64,000 nt of DNA from Oceanospirillum sp048268485 (GTDB lineage Bacteria; Pseudomonadota; Gammaproteobacteria; Pseudomonadales; Halomonadaceae), in NCBI GenBank assembly GCA_048268485.1, contig JBLWVL010000009.1, positions 1-64,000 on the forward strand, written 5' to 3'. Below, in pieces: positions 1 through 8,370 of the stretch; within the stretch, counting starts at the first letter, position 1; each line of letters opens with the position of its first letter. A program made the position numbers and the translations under genes. A model generated the notes under the pieces. The model did no database searches. It saw only the letters and a program-made list of their open reading frames with translations, and was not told the origin of the DNA.

Positions 1-1450
1 CTGTGCTGATCTGTAACTCTAAGCCGCCAGAGTACACCAGCATATCGCTGACTAACCTGTCCGCCCGTTGTAATTGGGTTTGAATATGCTGACGTGTTTC
101 CGGTGGCGTATTGTAAGCGGCCATGGCGATAATATTCAGCGGGTTACGCAGCTCATGAGCCATGGCTGCTGACAGACTACCGAGTTCAACAAGGTGTTGT
201 TCATCCAGCCGTTTTCGTTCCGCGGCAGCCAAGGCTAAAGAATGCTCCAGTAAGCCGCAACTGGTGGAAAATAAAGAACCGAAAACCTCTGCGGTCAGCC
301 GCATTCCGGGGCTGGCATCCTCCCAGCCGAGCAGTAAAAAATGCCAGCCGGAGTGTGACCGGAAAACGCGTAAAGCCAGCCCTTGACCTTCGCCGCTATC
401 CGGGGGGGCTTCAGAGGTTTCCAGTTTGATATTGACATCCTGTCTGATTTGAGAGGAAAGAGAGCGCTCACCAATGGCGATCAGCTGTTGCCAGTCCTGG
501 GCTTCTTTTAACTGGCTTGACCAGGCATCTAAAACGACCTCGTTTAATACTGCGCCGGGGTAAATAATTCGTGAAATAAGCTGGTTTAGGGGCTGATAAA
601 TCAGTGCGGATGTTACCAGCATCAGCAGTGAATAGAGCCACAGCTGCCAGCCCGGCACATCGGCCAAAGCCTGTAATCCCACTCGCCCTGATATAACGCT
701 GATCACGGCAATCAGGCAGAGGATCACCAGCATCATCGCAACCCAAAGTAACGCTCTGTTGGCAAAGGCGTTTACCGAAAGAATTTTATAGCGCACTACT
801 GCGTAAACCAAGAGTAGCAAATAGGTTGGCAGAAACAGCATAGGGTACGGGAACCAGCTGATTCCAAAGGAAGGAAAAACAAAACTGGTGGCCAGTAATA
901 ACCCCCAGGCACCTACTCCAAACATGGCGAGAATAGAGCGCTTTTTATTGCCTGAATGGCGACGCCAGCCAAATAACAAAACACCGTGAGCTAAGATACC
1001 TATCAATACCGTATAGGCTAAATTCCACGAACCAGCATCGGTGAAAATAAAGACCGAACGGGTATCCAGAGTGTTGATGGTATCTCCTGCGCCAACCCAC
1101 CAGCTGTGTAGTACCACGGCAACACTGGTGGCATAAATCCAGGGAACCGCCTGATGCAAATGATCCAGCATAGGCTCTTTTTCGGCATCAGAGCTGACAA
1201 AACAGATCGCAAAATGCAGGAAAAAAGTCGGCATCAGAGGGTTTGCCAGAACGATGTAAATACCAGCTTGTTCATAGCCATGAAATAACAGGACATGACC
1301 AAAACACCAGACCGCCATCATGATGGCAAAGCCAGCCAGCGCCTGAAGATCACCCTGCTTACGGGCGCGCCATAGCAACCAGGTTGCCACTAAACACCCG
1401 CATATGCTGGATATCAACATGGCTATTTCGAATATCAATGAGAGCGCCAA
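1..1450 (-). CDS. Membrane sensor histidine kinase, C-terminus cut by window edge
   Basis: Reading the minus strand from 1450 to the left edge gives an open frame without a stop. The first half is a series of about seven hydrophobic segments, resembling the 7TM sensor domains of some histidine kinases. A cytoplasmic linker follows, then the HisKA phosphoacceptor motif MAHELRNPL, with the histidine codon at 157-155 (about residue 432). The ATP-binding domain lies outside the window. I chose TTG at 1450 because AAGGG sits 7 bases upstream; an in-frame ATG at 1420 has no ribosome binding site. The gene is divergent from the cytochrome bd operon, so a link to respiration or redox sensing is possible but is inference. 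The ligand is unknown, and any partner response regulator is outside the window. Confidence 0.85.
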   Translation of the reverse strand, partial: MALSLIFEIAMLISSICGCLVATWLLWRARKQGDLQALAGFAIMMAVWCFGHVLLFHGYEQAGIYIVLANPLMPTFFLHFAICFVSSDAEKEPMLDHLHQAVPWIYATSVAVVLHSWWVGAGDTINTLDTRSVFIFTDAGSWNLAYTVLIGILAHGVLLFGWRRHSGNKKRSILAMFGVGAWGLLLATSFVFPSFGISWFPYPMLFLPTYLLLLVYAVVRYKILSVNAFANRALLWVAMMLVILCLIAVISVISGRVGLQALADVPGWQLWLYSLLMLVTSALIYQPLNQLISRIIYPGAVLNEVVLDAWSSQLKEAQDWQQLIAIGERSLSSQIRQDVNIKLETSEAPPDSGEGQGLALRVFRSHSGWHFLLLGWEDASPGMRLTAEVFGSLFSTSCGLLEHSLALAAAERKRLDEQHLVELGSLSAAMAHELRNPLNIIAMAAYNTPPETRQHIQTQLQRADRLVSDMLVYSGGLELQIST

Positions 1451-1638
1451 ACTGTAACCCTTGTTTACACCTGAAGATGAAGAAAGCGTAAACTTATTTT
1501 ACAGTTGTCGCAAAATTTAAATTTTTCCTTTTTAAATCAATAGGATATAAAAACTTAAAACCTGGCCTGGTGATTGCTCTTAGAAGTGTAAGTTTTTTGA
1601 CTTAACTCAGGTTTTTATCTGTTAGTGGAGCATACATT

Positions 1639-1755
1639 ATGAATACTGGTTTTTTTATGACTGAAGTCATCGCGCTTTTCGGAATTATGGGTTTCGCCCT
1701 TCTTCCCCTGGCGATTCAACAAGTCCGTGTTATGACGATAAATAAAGCGTCCTAA
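1639..1755 (+). CDS. 38-aa single-span membrane ORF preceding cydA
   Basis: ATG at 1639 follows a GTGGAG ribosome-binding-like sequence and encodes 38 residues, ending 39 bases before cydA. Residues about 6-26 form one hydrophobic helix, followed by a polar, basic tail. The size, topology and operon position resemble the small accessory subunits of cytochrome bd oxidases (CydX, CydS, CydH), but I do not recognise the family. A second small protein follows cydB, so this operon would encode two. It may be an accessory subunit of the oxidase or merely a translated leader. Confidence 0.55.
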   Translation: MNTGFFMTEVIALFGIMGFALLPLAIQQVRVMTINKAS

Positions 1756-1794
1756 TCTTTTCGATTTCTCACTACTTTTCTTATTGGAATGACT

Positions 1795-3216
1795 ATGGAA
1801 CTCGATGTCGCTCTTTTATCCCGGCTTCAGTTTGCCTTTACGGTAAGCTTCCACATTATCTTTCCCAGTATCACCATTGGTTTGGCGACCTTGATCGCTA
1901 TCTGGGAAGGGCTATGGCTTAAAACCCATAATCCCTATTATCTTCAGTTGGCCAAATTTTGGATCAAGCCCTTCGCGATCACTTTTGGTATGGGGGTCGT
2001 GTCCGGCATTGTCTTGTCGTATGAGTTTGGTACTAACTTCTCCAAATTTTCTGAAATTACGGGGGCCGTCTTAGGCCCGCTTATGGCCTATGAGGTGTTA
2101 ACCGCTTTCTTTATGGAGGCGGGATTTCTTGGTGTTATGTTATTTGGCTGGCAGCGTGTCGGCCGTAAACTGCACTTTTTCTCTACGGTCGTTGTTATGG
2201 TGGGCACCTGGTTTTCAGCCTTCTGGATTATCGCTGCAAACTCCTGGATGCAAACACCGGCAGGTTACAAAATCATCGAAGGCAGATTTGAGGTCGAAAG
2301 CTGGATGGCGGTGATCTTTAACCCTTCGATGCCTTACCGGTTAACCCATATGGTGATGGCGTCCTTGATTACGGCTACTTTTGTTGTGGCGGGTGTTAGT
2401 GCTTATTATCTGTTGAAAAAGAAGAATATTCCTTTAGCCAAAAAAGGCCTGTCCATGTGCATGTGGTTCGCCTTGGTTTTAACACCATTACAGGCATGGG
2501 TTGGTGATCTGCATGGTTTAACGGTGAAAGAGTATCAGCCGACGAAACTTGCTGCGATGGAAGGTATTTGGCCTGCTGAAGAAGAGAATGTGCCTTTGCT
2601 ACTCTTCGCCCTGCCAAATATGGAAACCGAATCGAACGATTATGAAGTGGGTATTCCTGGTCTTGGTAGTTTAATTCTGACCCATTCCTGGGATGGTGCC
2701 GTGGAAGGTTTGAAAGCGGTTCCACCGGAAGACCGGCCCAATGTGCCCCTCGTCTTTTGGTCATTCCGTGTCATGGTCGGTATTGGCGTTGGCATGATCG
2801 GTATTGCGCTATGGGCTCTGCTGCTACGCCGAAAAGATCGTCTGTTTGAGAACAAACCCTTCCTGGCCCTGGTTACTCTATTTACGCCCACCGGTGTTAT
2901 TGCGGTGTTGGCGGGTTGGTACGTTGTTGAAGTGGGTCGTCAGCCCTGGATCGTTTATAACCTTGTGCGCACCGCTGACATCGTATCGCCGCTACCGGCA
3001 GAGCGAGTGCTCTTTACCTTTATTATGTTTGTCATTATCTACACCTTATTGCTGGGGGTTTACCTCTACTTTATGCGCAAGCTGATTAAGAAAGGGCCGC
3101 CGGGCATGGATGAGTTGGAACGCCAAATGATAGGTATGAACGCACCGGGGTATGCCCTTGCCTGGGTGAAAAACTTAAACAGTGATCAATTTGGTCGTCA
3201 GCAAGGAGATAAATAA
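1795..3216 (+). CDS. cydA: Cytochrome bd ubiquinol oxidase subunit I
   Basis: CydA carries the quinol site and haems of the cytochrome bd oxidase, which reduces O2 to water at the inner membrane. The sequence begins MELDVALLSRLQFAF. It has the axial-histidine segment FHIIFPSITIGLA, the quinol-loop motif EYQPTKLAAMEG and the hallmark GRQPW motif (EVGRQPWIVY). At 473 residues it lacks the long Q-loop insertion of E. coli CydA and fits the short-loop, cyanide-insensitive (CioA-like) branch. I preferred ATG 1795 because TTGGA lies 6 bases upstream and family members start MELD; ATG 1789 is in frame just before it. It ends at 3216, where the cydB ATG begins (TAATG overlap). No clear FNR/ANR box was seen upstream. 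Confidence 0.95.
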   Translation: MELDVALLSRLQFAFTVSFHIIFPSITIGLATLIAIWEGLWLKTHNPYYLQLAKFWIKPFAITFGMGVVSGIVLSYEFGTNFSKFSEITGAVLGPLMAYEVLTAFFMEAGFLGVMLFGWQRVGRKLHFFSTVVVMVGTWFSAFWIIAANSWMQTPAGYKIIEGRFEVESWMAVIFNPSMPYRLTHMVMASLITATFVVAGVSAYYLLKKKNIPLAKKGLSMCMWFALVLTPLQAWVGDLHGLTVKEYQPTKLAAMEGIWPAEEENVPLLLFALPNMETESNDYEVGIPGLGSLILTHSWDGAVEGLKAVPPEDRPNVPLVFWSFRVMVGIGVGMIGIALWALLLRRKDRLFENKPFLALVTLFTPTGVIAVLAGWYVVEVGRQPWIVYNLVRTADIVSPLPAERVLFTFIMFVIIYTLLLGVYLYFMRKLIKKGPPGMDELERQMIGMNAPGYALAWVKNLNSDQFGRQQGDK

Positions 3217-4277
3217 TGGATCTGGCTCTGTTCTATTTTCTTCTGTTAGGTTTTGCCATCTTTATGTATGTACTACTCGATGGTTTTGATCTCGGTATTG
3301 GCATACTTTATCCGTGGTTTGATGAAGTTGGTGAACGTGACCATTTAATGCGCTCTATCTCTCATGTTTGGGATGGCAATGAAACATGGCTCGTATTCGG
3401 CGGTGTGATTCTGTTCGCCGCATTTCCTGCGGCCTATGCAGAAATCACATCGACTTTTTATCTGCCAATTATGCTGATGCTGTTCGCCCTTATTTTTCGC
3501 GGAGTGGCGTTCGAATACCGCTTTAAGTCGGATACTTCCCGGCCCTATTGGGATTTAGCCTTTAGCGCGGGTTCTGCCGTTGCTGCTTTTTGCCAGGGCA
3601 TGTTACTTGGCTCTTTGGTGCAAGGGGTTCCGGCGGGTGTAAACAGCATGTCCAGCTTACATTGGCTGACACCGTTTTCCATTTTGACCGGCTTTTCGGT
3701 TATGGCGGGTTACGCCCTATTGGCGGCTTGTTATCTCTATATGAAAAGCCGCGGCAGTATTCAGAAACATGCGGCTAAGTTGGGCTTGCGCCTGCTCGTC
3801 ATAACGCTGCTGGCGATGGTCGCGGTTAGTCTGTGGACGGTGGTGAGTCAGGTAGAAATTCGTGAGCGTTGGTTTTCTGGGTACAACTTTTTATGGTTAT
3901 CACCCTTACCAATTCTGACCTGTATCGCCGCCGCTTTCACGTGGAAATATCTGCATGCTGGCCGTGTCGCTGAGATCCACGCTTCTGATCATACAGAGGT
4001 TGCCGACGTACAGGCGTTGGAGCCTAGTCGTTACGAAAGCCGTCCATTCTGGGCCGTTACACTAATCTTTTTACTGGGCTTTGCCGGACTGGTGGTGGGA
4101 CTTTTCCCTTACCTGCTACCCAGACAACTGACCTTTATGGAAGCGGCATCGCCTGATAGTAGTCTGCTTTTCTTATTACCCGGTGTCTGTATTTTTGTAC
4201 CGCTGATTTGTGCTTATACCTTCTGGGGCTATCGCGTATTTGCGGGGAAAGTGGAAGATTATCAGGAGGGGTATTAA
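3216..4277 (+). CDS. cydB: Cytochrome bd ubiquinol oxidase subunit II
   Basis: CydB is the second core membrane subunit of cytochrome bd oxidase and stabilises the haem-bearing CydA. The 353-residue product has the characteristic N-terminus with DGFDLGIGILYPW and the HVWDGNETWLVFGG segment, with many hydrophobic helices. Its start overlaps the cydA stop (TAATG) and its stop overlaps the start of the 45-aa gene in the same way, so the three are translationally coupled. GGAG is found upstream of its ATG (GCAAGGAGATAA). Confidence 0.95.
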   Translation: MDLALFYFLLLGFAIFMYVLLDGFDLGIGILYPWFDEVGERDHLMRSISHVWDGNETWLVFGGVILFAAFPAAYAEITSTFYLPIMLMLFALIFRGVAFEYRFKSDTSRPYWDLAFSAGSAVAAFCQGMLLGSLVQGVPAGVNSMSSLHWLTPFSILTGFSVMAGYALLAACYLYMKSRGSIQKHAAKLGLRLLVITLLAMVAVSLWTVVSQVEIRERWFSGYNFLWLSPLPILTCIAAAFTWKYLHAGRVAEIHASDHTEVADVQALEPSRYESRPFWAVTLIFLLGFAGLVVGLFPYLLPRQLTFMEAASPDSSLLFLLPGVCIFVPLICAYTFWGYRVFAGKVEDYQEGY

Positions 4278-4414
4278 TGCTATTGAAAGGCCTTAAAGCC
4301 AGAATGGCTAAGCTCAAATCATGGCAATGGTTTCTCCTGCTTTATCTTGGAGGGTTTGCTGCCGTACTTTCAGCATCCTATGGTATTAAACTATTGATGA
4401 CAGGCTTGCCTTAA
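4277..4414 (+). CDS. Small CydX/DUF2474-like cytochrome bd accessory protein
   Basis: This 45-aa protein has a basic N-terminus, a tryptophan-rich entry (SWQW) and one transmembrane helix (FLLLYLGGFAAVLSASYGI). This matches the general pattern of DUF2474/CydX-type peptides encoded after cydB that stabilise the oxidase. AGGAGG at 4264-4269 lies 7 bases before the ATG, and the ATG overlaps the cydB stop. An internal ATG at 4304 could give a shorter form. Assignment rests on position and topology, since such short sequences diverge quickly. Confidence 0.75.
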   Translation: MLLKGLKARMAKLKSWQWFLLLYLGGFAAVLSASYGIKLLMTGLP

Positions 4415-4491
4415 CCTCGTTTCGAACCGGCCAGTTTTTAAGTATGGCTGTTTTCGGAATAGGGTAATTCTTTAGATAGTGAATAAAACAG

Positions 4492-4521
4492 CCCCCAAGG
4501 CTGGGTGTCCAGCTTTGGGGG
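4492..4521. terminator. Rho-independent-type hairpin between cydB operon and radA
   Basis: A 13-bp stem (CCCCCAAGGCTGG with CCAGCTTTGGGGG, one G-U pair) closes a GTGT loop. On the minus strand it is followed by TGTTTTATT, so it best fits termination of radA transcription. It also lies after the convergent cyd operon. Confidence 0.7.
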
Positions 4522-4552
4522 AGGGGCGTACCTTACGGTCATGAGGAGGCAA

Positions 4553-5929
4553 CTAAAGCGCCTCTAAAGCCTCTGATAACTTGGTGACGCCGATGACCTC
4601 CATACCTTCAATGGCGGCTTTGGGTTTATTCGCTCTCGGCACAATCGCTCGTTTAAAACCATGTTTCGCTGCTTCCCGAATCCGCTCCTGGCCACTGGGA
4701 ACAGGGCGAATCTCACCGGATAAGCCAACTTCACCAAAGATTACTAAATCATGAGGCAGTGGCTGATTACGCAGACTGGAAACTACGGCTAATAACAGCG
4801 CTAAATCAGCGCTGGTTTCCAGTACTTTAACCCCGCCAACAACGTTAACAAATACATCCTGATCACCGGTAAACAGGCCGCCATGCTTGTTAAGCACCGC
4901 TAATAACATCGCCATTCGGTTAGTGTCGAGACCCACGCTGATCCGGCGCGGGTTTGCCATATGAGACTCATCCACCAAAGCCTGGATCTCGACCAGAAGA
5001 GGCCGGGTGCCTTCCCAGATCACCATGACCACACTGCCGGGAGCCTCTTCTTCCTCCCTGCTCAGGAAGATCGAACTGGGATTTTTAACCTCTTTGAGGC
5101 CATTTTCCAGCATGGCAAAAACACCCAGTTCATTGACCGCGCCAAAGCGGTTTTTCTGACCCCTTAGAGTCCGGAAGCGACTGTCTTCTGAGCCCTCCAG
5201 CAGCAAGGATGCATCAATCATATGCTCTAGAACTTTAGGCCCTGCCAGTGATCCGTCTTTTGTTACGTGGCCCACTAAGAGTAAAACGGTGCCGGTCTGC
5301 TTGGCGAACCGGGTCAGGGCTGCTGCACACTCTCTGACCTGACTGACACTACCGGGGGCGGATTGAATATCATCCAGATGAACCACTTGAATGGAGTCCA
5401 CCACAAGAACCTTAGGTTTCATCTGCTCAGCGGTATTCAGAATGGCTTCCACGCTGGTTTCAGGCAGCATCTTAAGACCCTGAGTGGGCAGGTTGAGGCG
5501 CTGAGCCCGCATGGCTACCTGCTGCAGAGATTCTTCACCGGTAATATAGAGTGCGGGCATCTGTTGGGATAACTGGCATAGCACCTGCAATAACAGCGTC
5601 GACTTACCTGCACCGGGGTGGCCGCCGAGCAGAATGGCTGAACCGGGAACCATACCGCCACCCAGAACCCGGTCGAACTCGCTGATGGTGCTGCTGAAGC
5701 GTGGCAGTTCCTGCAGGTTAACCTCGGACAGGTCCTGGATCTGGCCATCGGCTGCCCCGGCATAGCCACTACGCCCACTACTGGAGTTAGCGGTTTTACG
5801 GCTATTAGCCGGTGCTAATCGCACCTCCTGAACTGTATTCCATTGACCGCACTGGCTGCACTGCCCCTGCCATTTCTGGTAGTCTGCTCCGCAGTCGATG
5901 CAGACAAAACCGGTCTTTGTTTTTGCCAT
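4553..5929 (-). CDS. radA: DNA repair protein RadA (Sms)
   Basis: RadA is a RecA-related ATPase that drives branch migration during recombinational repair. The sequence has the N-terminal C4 zinc finger (Cys10, Cys13, Cys24, Cys27), a Walker A motif GGHPGAGKST at residues 102-111, the RadA signature KNRFG, and a C-terminal Lon-like domain. The frame is open for 47 more codons upstream, but RadA proteins begin at the zinc finger with MAKxK, so the start is placed at 5929. A LexA-like half-conserved site lies about 40 bases upstream. It is transcribed convergently with the cyd operon. Confidence 0.95.
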   Translation of the reverse strand: MAKTKTGFVCIDCGADYQKWQGQCSQCGQWNTVQEVRLAPANSRKTANSSSGRSGYAGAADGQIQDLSEVNLQELPRFSSTISEFDRVLGGGMVPGSAILLGGHPGAGKSTLLLQVLCQLSQQMPALYITGEESLQQVAMRAQRLNLPTQGLKMLPETSVEAILNTAEQMKPKVLVVDSIQVVHLDDIQSAPGSVSQVRECAAALTRFAKQTGTVLLLVGHVTKDGSLAGPKVLEHMIDASLLLEGSEDSRFRTLRGQKNRFGAVNELGVFAMLENGLKEVKNPSSIFLSREEEEAPGSVVMVIWEGTRPLLVEIQALVDESHMANPRRISVGLDTNRMAMLLAVLNKHGGLFTGDQDVFVNVVGGVKVLETSADLALLLAVVSSLRNQPLPHDLVIFGEVGLSGEIRPVPSGQERIREAAKHGFKRAIVPRANKPKAAIEGMEVIGVTKLSEALEAL

Positions 5930-5965
5930 GATGATGCCTTTTTTTGACGATCCAGCTTTCAATAT

Positions 5966-5981
5966 GTGTTCAAATATACAG
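5966..5981 (-). promoter_or_regulatory. Imperfect LexA-like site upstream of radA
   Basis: On the minus strand the 16-mer CTGTATATTTGAACAC matches the gammaproteobacterial SOS box CTG-N10-CAG except for the final base. The left half extended outward (TACTGTATAT) is a perfect match to the E. coli consensus half. It lies 37-52 bases upstream of the radA start. The right half is poor, so it may be fortuitous promoter sequence. Confidence 0.3.
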
Positions 5982-6223
5982 TATGTTGAGCAGGTTGTGG
6001 ATGTTCTCAGGTATTTAGCAGGTTTGGCGAGATATACCAGTAGCTGAGCTTTCGATAGGCTGGCCGACAAGGAGTCTTTTGGTCGCTGTAATAGAAATAT
6101 AATAAGGATTATGGATTAAAAGACGGCTCTTAATTACTTTAGGCTATAAGTGTCTTGTTTTTCGAGTCATATAGGCATATAAAACAGAGAATAGATAATA
6201 CAACGGACGGAGCTAACGACCCT

Positions 6224-7495
6224 ATGAAACGTGAAACCATCGCCCTGCACCACGGCTATACTGCTGATAACCAAAATGCAGTTGCTGTGCCGATTCACCA
6301 GACAACCTCCTTCTCTTTTGATGATGCCCAGCATGCCGCAGATCTGTTCGATTTGAAGGTGACGGGTAACATCTATTCACGGATTATGAATCCAACCTGC
6401 GACGTGCTGGAACAGCGTGTTGCAGCATTGGAGGGAGGGATTGCTGCGTTGGCCGTTAGTTCGGGTATGGCTGCAATTACTTATGCGATTCAGACGATTG
6501 CATCCACCGGTGACAACATCGTTTCTATCAGTGAGCTGTATGGTGGTACTTATAACCTGTTTGCCCACACCTTGCCTCGGCAAGGCATTGAAGTGCGCTT
6601 TGCTGATAAAGATGACTTTGCAGGCATTGAGGCGCTGATCGATGAGAAAACCCGCGCAGTGTACTGTGAATCCATTGGCAACCCTTCCGGTGGCATTGTG
6701 GATATCGCCAGGCTGGCTGAGGTTGCTCATAAGCATGGTCTGCCTGTCATTGTGGATAACACAGTAGCAACTCCTTTTCTGTGGCGTCCGATTGAACAGG
6801 GGGCTGATATTGTTGTTCATTCAGCGACCAAATATATTGGTGGTCATGGTACGACCATCGGTGGTGTGATTGTTGATTCCGGCAAATTCCCCTGGGCGGA
6901 GCACGCAGATCGCTTCCCACTGCTGAATGAACCCGATGTTTCCTACCACGGTGTTAGCTATACCCGTGATGTGGGTGAGGCTGCTTTCATCGCCCGTGCC
7001 CGTGTCGTGCCGCTGCGTAATATGGGGGCTGCACTTTCCGCTCAGAGTGCATGGAACCTGCTACAAGGGCTGGAAACATTGTCCCTGCGTGTTGAGCGTA
7101 TCTGCGATAACACCCGGAAAGTAGCTGAGTTCCTGCAAAATCATGAGCAGGTTAGCTGGGTGAAATATGCCGGTCTTGCGGATCATAAAGATAATGCGCT
7201 GGCCGAAAAATATATGGGGGGCAAAGCCTCCGGTATTCTGAGTTTTGGTATTAAGGGTGGCCGTGAGGCGGGCGCTAAATTCTATGATGCCCTGCAGCTG
7301 ATTTTACGTTTGGTTAATATTGGTGATGCGAAAAGTTGTGCGGCTATTCCTGCGGCAACGACTCACCGTCAGCTGAACGATGAAGAGCTGTTGTCGGCAG
7401 GTGTTTCCGCCGATATGGTGCGCTTGTCCATCGGTATTGAGCATATTGATGACCTGTTGGCTGACCTGGATCAGGCTCTTAAAACTGTAGCCTGA
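6224..7495 (+). CDS. metY: O-acetylhomoserine sulfhydrylase
   Basis: This PLP enzyme converts O-acetyl-L-homoserine and sulfide to homocysteine and acetate, a direct sulfhydrylation route to methionine. The 423-residue protein shows the Cys/Met-metabolism PLP fold: YSRIMNPT near the N-terminus, the SSGMAAITYA cofactor loop, DNTVATPF, and the PLP-lysine motif SATKYIGGHG. The open frame extends 23 codons further upstream, but family members begin MKxETxALHxGY, so ATG 6224 (GGAG about 11 bases upstream) is used. It stands alone and is followed by a strong terminator. A cystathionine gamma-synthase-like role is less likely given the length and motifs. Confidence 0.92.
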   Translation: MKRETIALHHGYTADNQNAVAVPIHQTTSFSFDDAQHAADLFDLKVTGNIYSRIMNPTCDVLEQRVAALEGGIAALAVSSGMAAITYAIQTIASTGDNIVSISELYGGTYNLFAHTLPRQGIEVRFADKDDFAGIEALIDEKTRAVYCESIGNPSGGIVDIARLAEVAHKHGLPVIVDNTVATPFLWRPIEQGADIVVHSATKYIGGHGTTIGGVIVDSGKFPWAEHADRFPLLNEPDVSYHGVSYTRDVGEAAFIARARVVPLRNMGAALSAQSAWNLLQGLETLSLRVERICDNTRKVAEFLQNHEQVSWVKYAGLADHKDNALAEKYMGGKASGILSFGIKGGREAGAKFYDALQLILRLVNIGDAKSCAAIPAATTHRQLNDEELLSAGVSADMVRLSIGIEHIDDLLADLDQALKTVA

Positions 7496-7506
7496 TCGAT
7501 GCGATC

Positions 7507-7541
7507 AATAAAAATGGGGGCATTAGGCCCCCATTTTTATT
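7507..7541. terminator. Strong bidirectional terminator after metY
   Basis: A perfect 15-bp stem (7507-7521 with 7527-7541) has a GGGGGC/GCCCCC core and flanking A and T tracts around the loop ATTAG. Confidence 0.93.
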
Positions 7542-7583
7542 AGCATGACGGGTATTTTCTGATGATAAATTAACGGGCCCTTC

Positions 7584-8219
7584 ATGCTTGATATCACCAA
7601 AGCGTTAAAGCAGCTTCTGCTGCTGATCTCCTTTACCCTCGTGGCGAAATACTCTCTTGCAGCTGAGCCCCCGTCATCTGTCTGGCGTTTAGGGATTCCT
7701 GTTTGGATCGGTGCTGTTGCGGCTTCTAATGTTGCTGGTGCTGATGCATTTGCGATTGGCACCGGCCCGTCCGATGATGTTATTTCCAATGAGATCACAC
7801 TGCGCTGGAACCAGGATATGGGTTACCGGTTCTCCGATGATTTCTGGCTAAGTAGTTATAAGCAGTTCAGTTATACGATGTGGCAGCTTGAGGGTGAAAA
7901 GTTATCCCATGACTCGTCAAACAACACAGTTGACCTGATTCAGGGGTTTCGCTGGAACTTCGCAGATAATAAATGGATTAGCTATGTTGATACGTCATTA
8001 GGGCTCAGCTTTCTGGCCAATGATGTGATCGGGGAAAAGCGCTTGGGCGGAAGCCTTCAGTTTACCGAGTACACTGGGGTTGGGGGGTACTTCTCACCCC
8101 GATGGCAGTGGGATTTCGGGGTGCGTCACTACTCAAATAACTACATGTATCGGGACAATAGCGGCATCAACTTTTATCGCTTTATCATCAGTTATAACTA
8201 TCAGCAGAGCGATCGCTAG
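7584..8219 (+). CDS. PagL-like outer-membrane acyloxyacyl hydrolase family protein
   Basis: The 211-residue product has an N-terminal signal peptide (hydrophobic run LLLLISFTLVAKYSLA, likely cut after AA) and alternating beta-strand segments ending in an aromatic C-terminus (IISYNY), as in an eight-stranded outer-membrane barrel. Near the C-terminus, FGVRHYSNNYMYRDNSG resembles the His-x-Ser-Asn signature of lipid A 3-O-deacylase PagL. The glutamate that completes the Pseudomonas PagL catalytic set is not obvious; asparagine residues occupy that stretch. Lipid A remodelling is therefore a family-based guess. The ribosome binding site is weak. Confidence 0.6.
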   Translation: MLDITKALKQLLLLISFTLVAKYSLAAEPPSSVWRLGIPVWIGAVAASNVAGADAFAIGTGPSDDVISNEITLRWNQDMGYRFSDDFWLSSYKQFSYTMWQLEGEKLSHDSSNNTVDLIQGFRWNFADNKWISYVDTSLGLSFLANDVIGEKRLGGSLQFTEYTGVGGYFSPRWQWDFGVRHYSNNYMYRDNSGINFYRFIISYNYQQSDR

Positions 8220-8370
8220 CAGGGTATTGACCCTTGGGTCATCCTTTGACTTGTTTATCAGCATCAGCTTTATTAAGCTATTTGTCATACAAATATAAGT
8301 ATGGCCTGAGAAGTAAGCAGGCATAATGATGTGATAACAATAAAGCTCAATTATGAGTAAGGAGAGTAAC

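Noticed and set aside
1597..1625. TTGACT with a TGTTAG-like -10 as the cyd promoter
   Set aside because: The -10 has only three consensus bases and it overlaps the ribosome-binding-like sequence of the 38-aa ORF, so it cannot serve that ORF.
1451..1638. FNR/ANR box upstream of the cyd operon
   Set aside because: No TTGAT-N4-ATCAA-like palindrome with an acceptable match was found in the region.
5930..6070. 47-codon upstream extension of radA
   Set aside because: The extension has no family match and lies over the promoter and LexA-like site. RadA proteins begin at the zinc finger at 5929.
6060..6223. SAM riboswitch or MetJ box upstream of metY
   Set aside because: No terminator-antiterminator arrangement or repeated AGACGTCT-like boxes were visible; a lone AGACGGCT is not enough.
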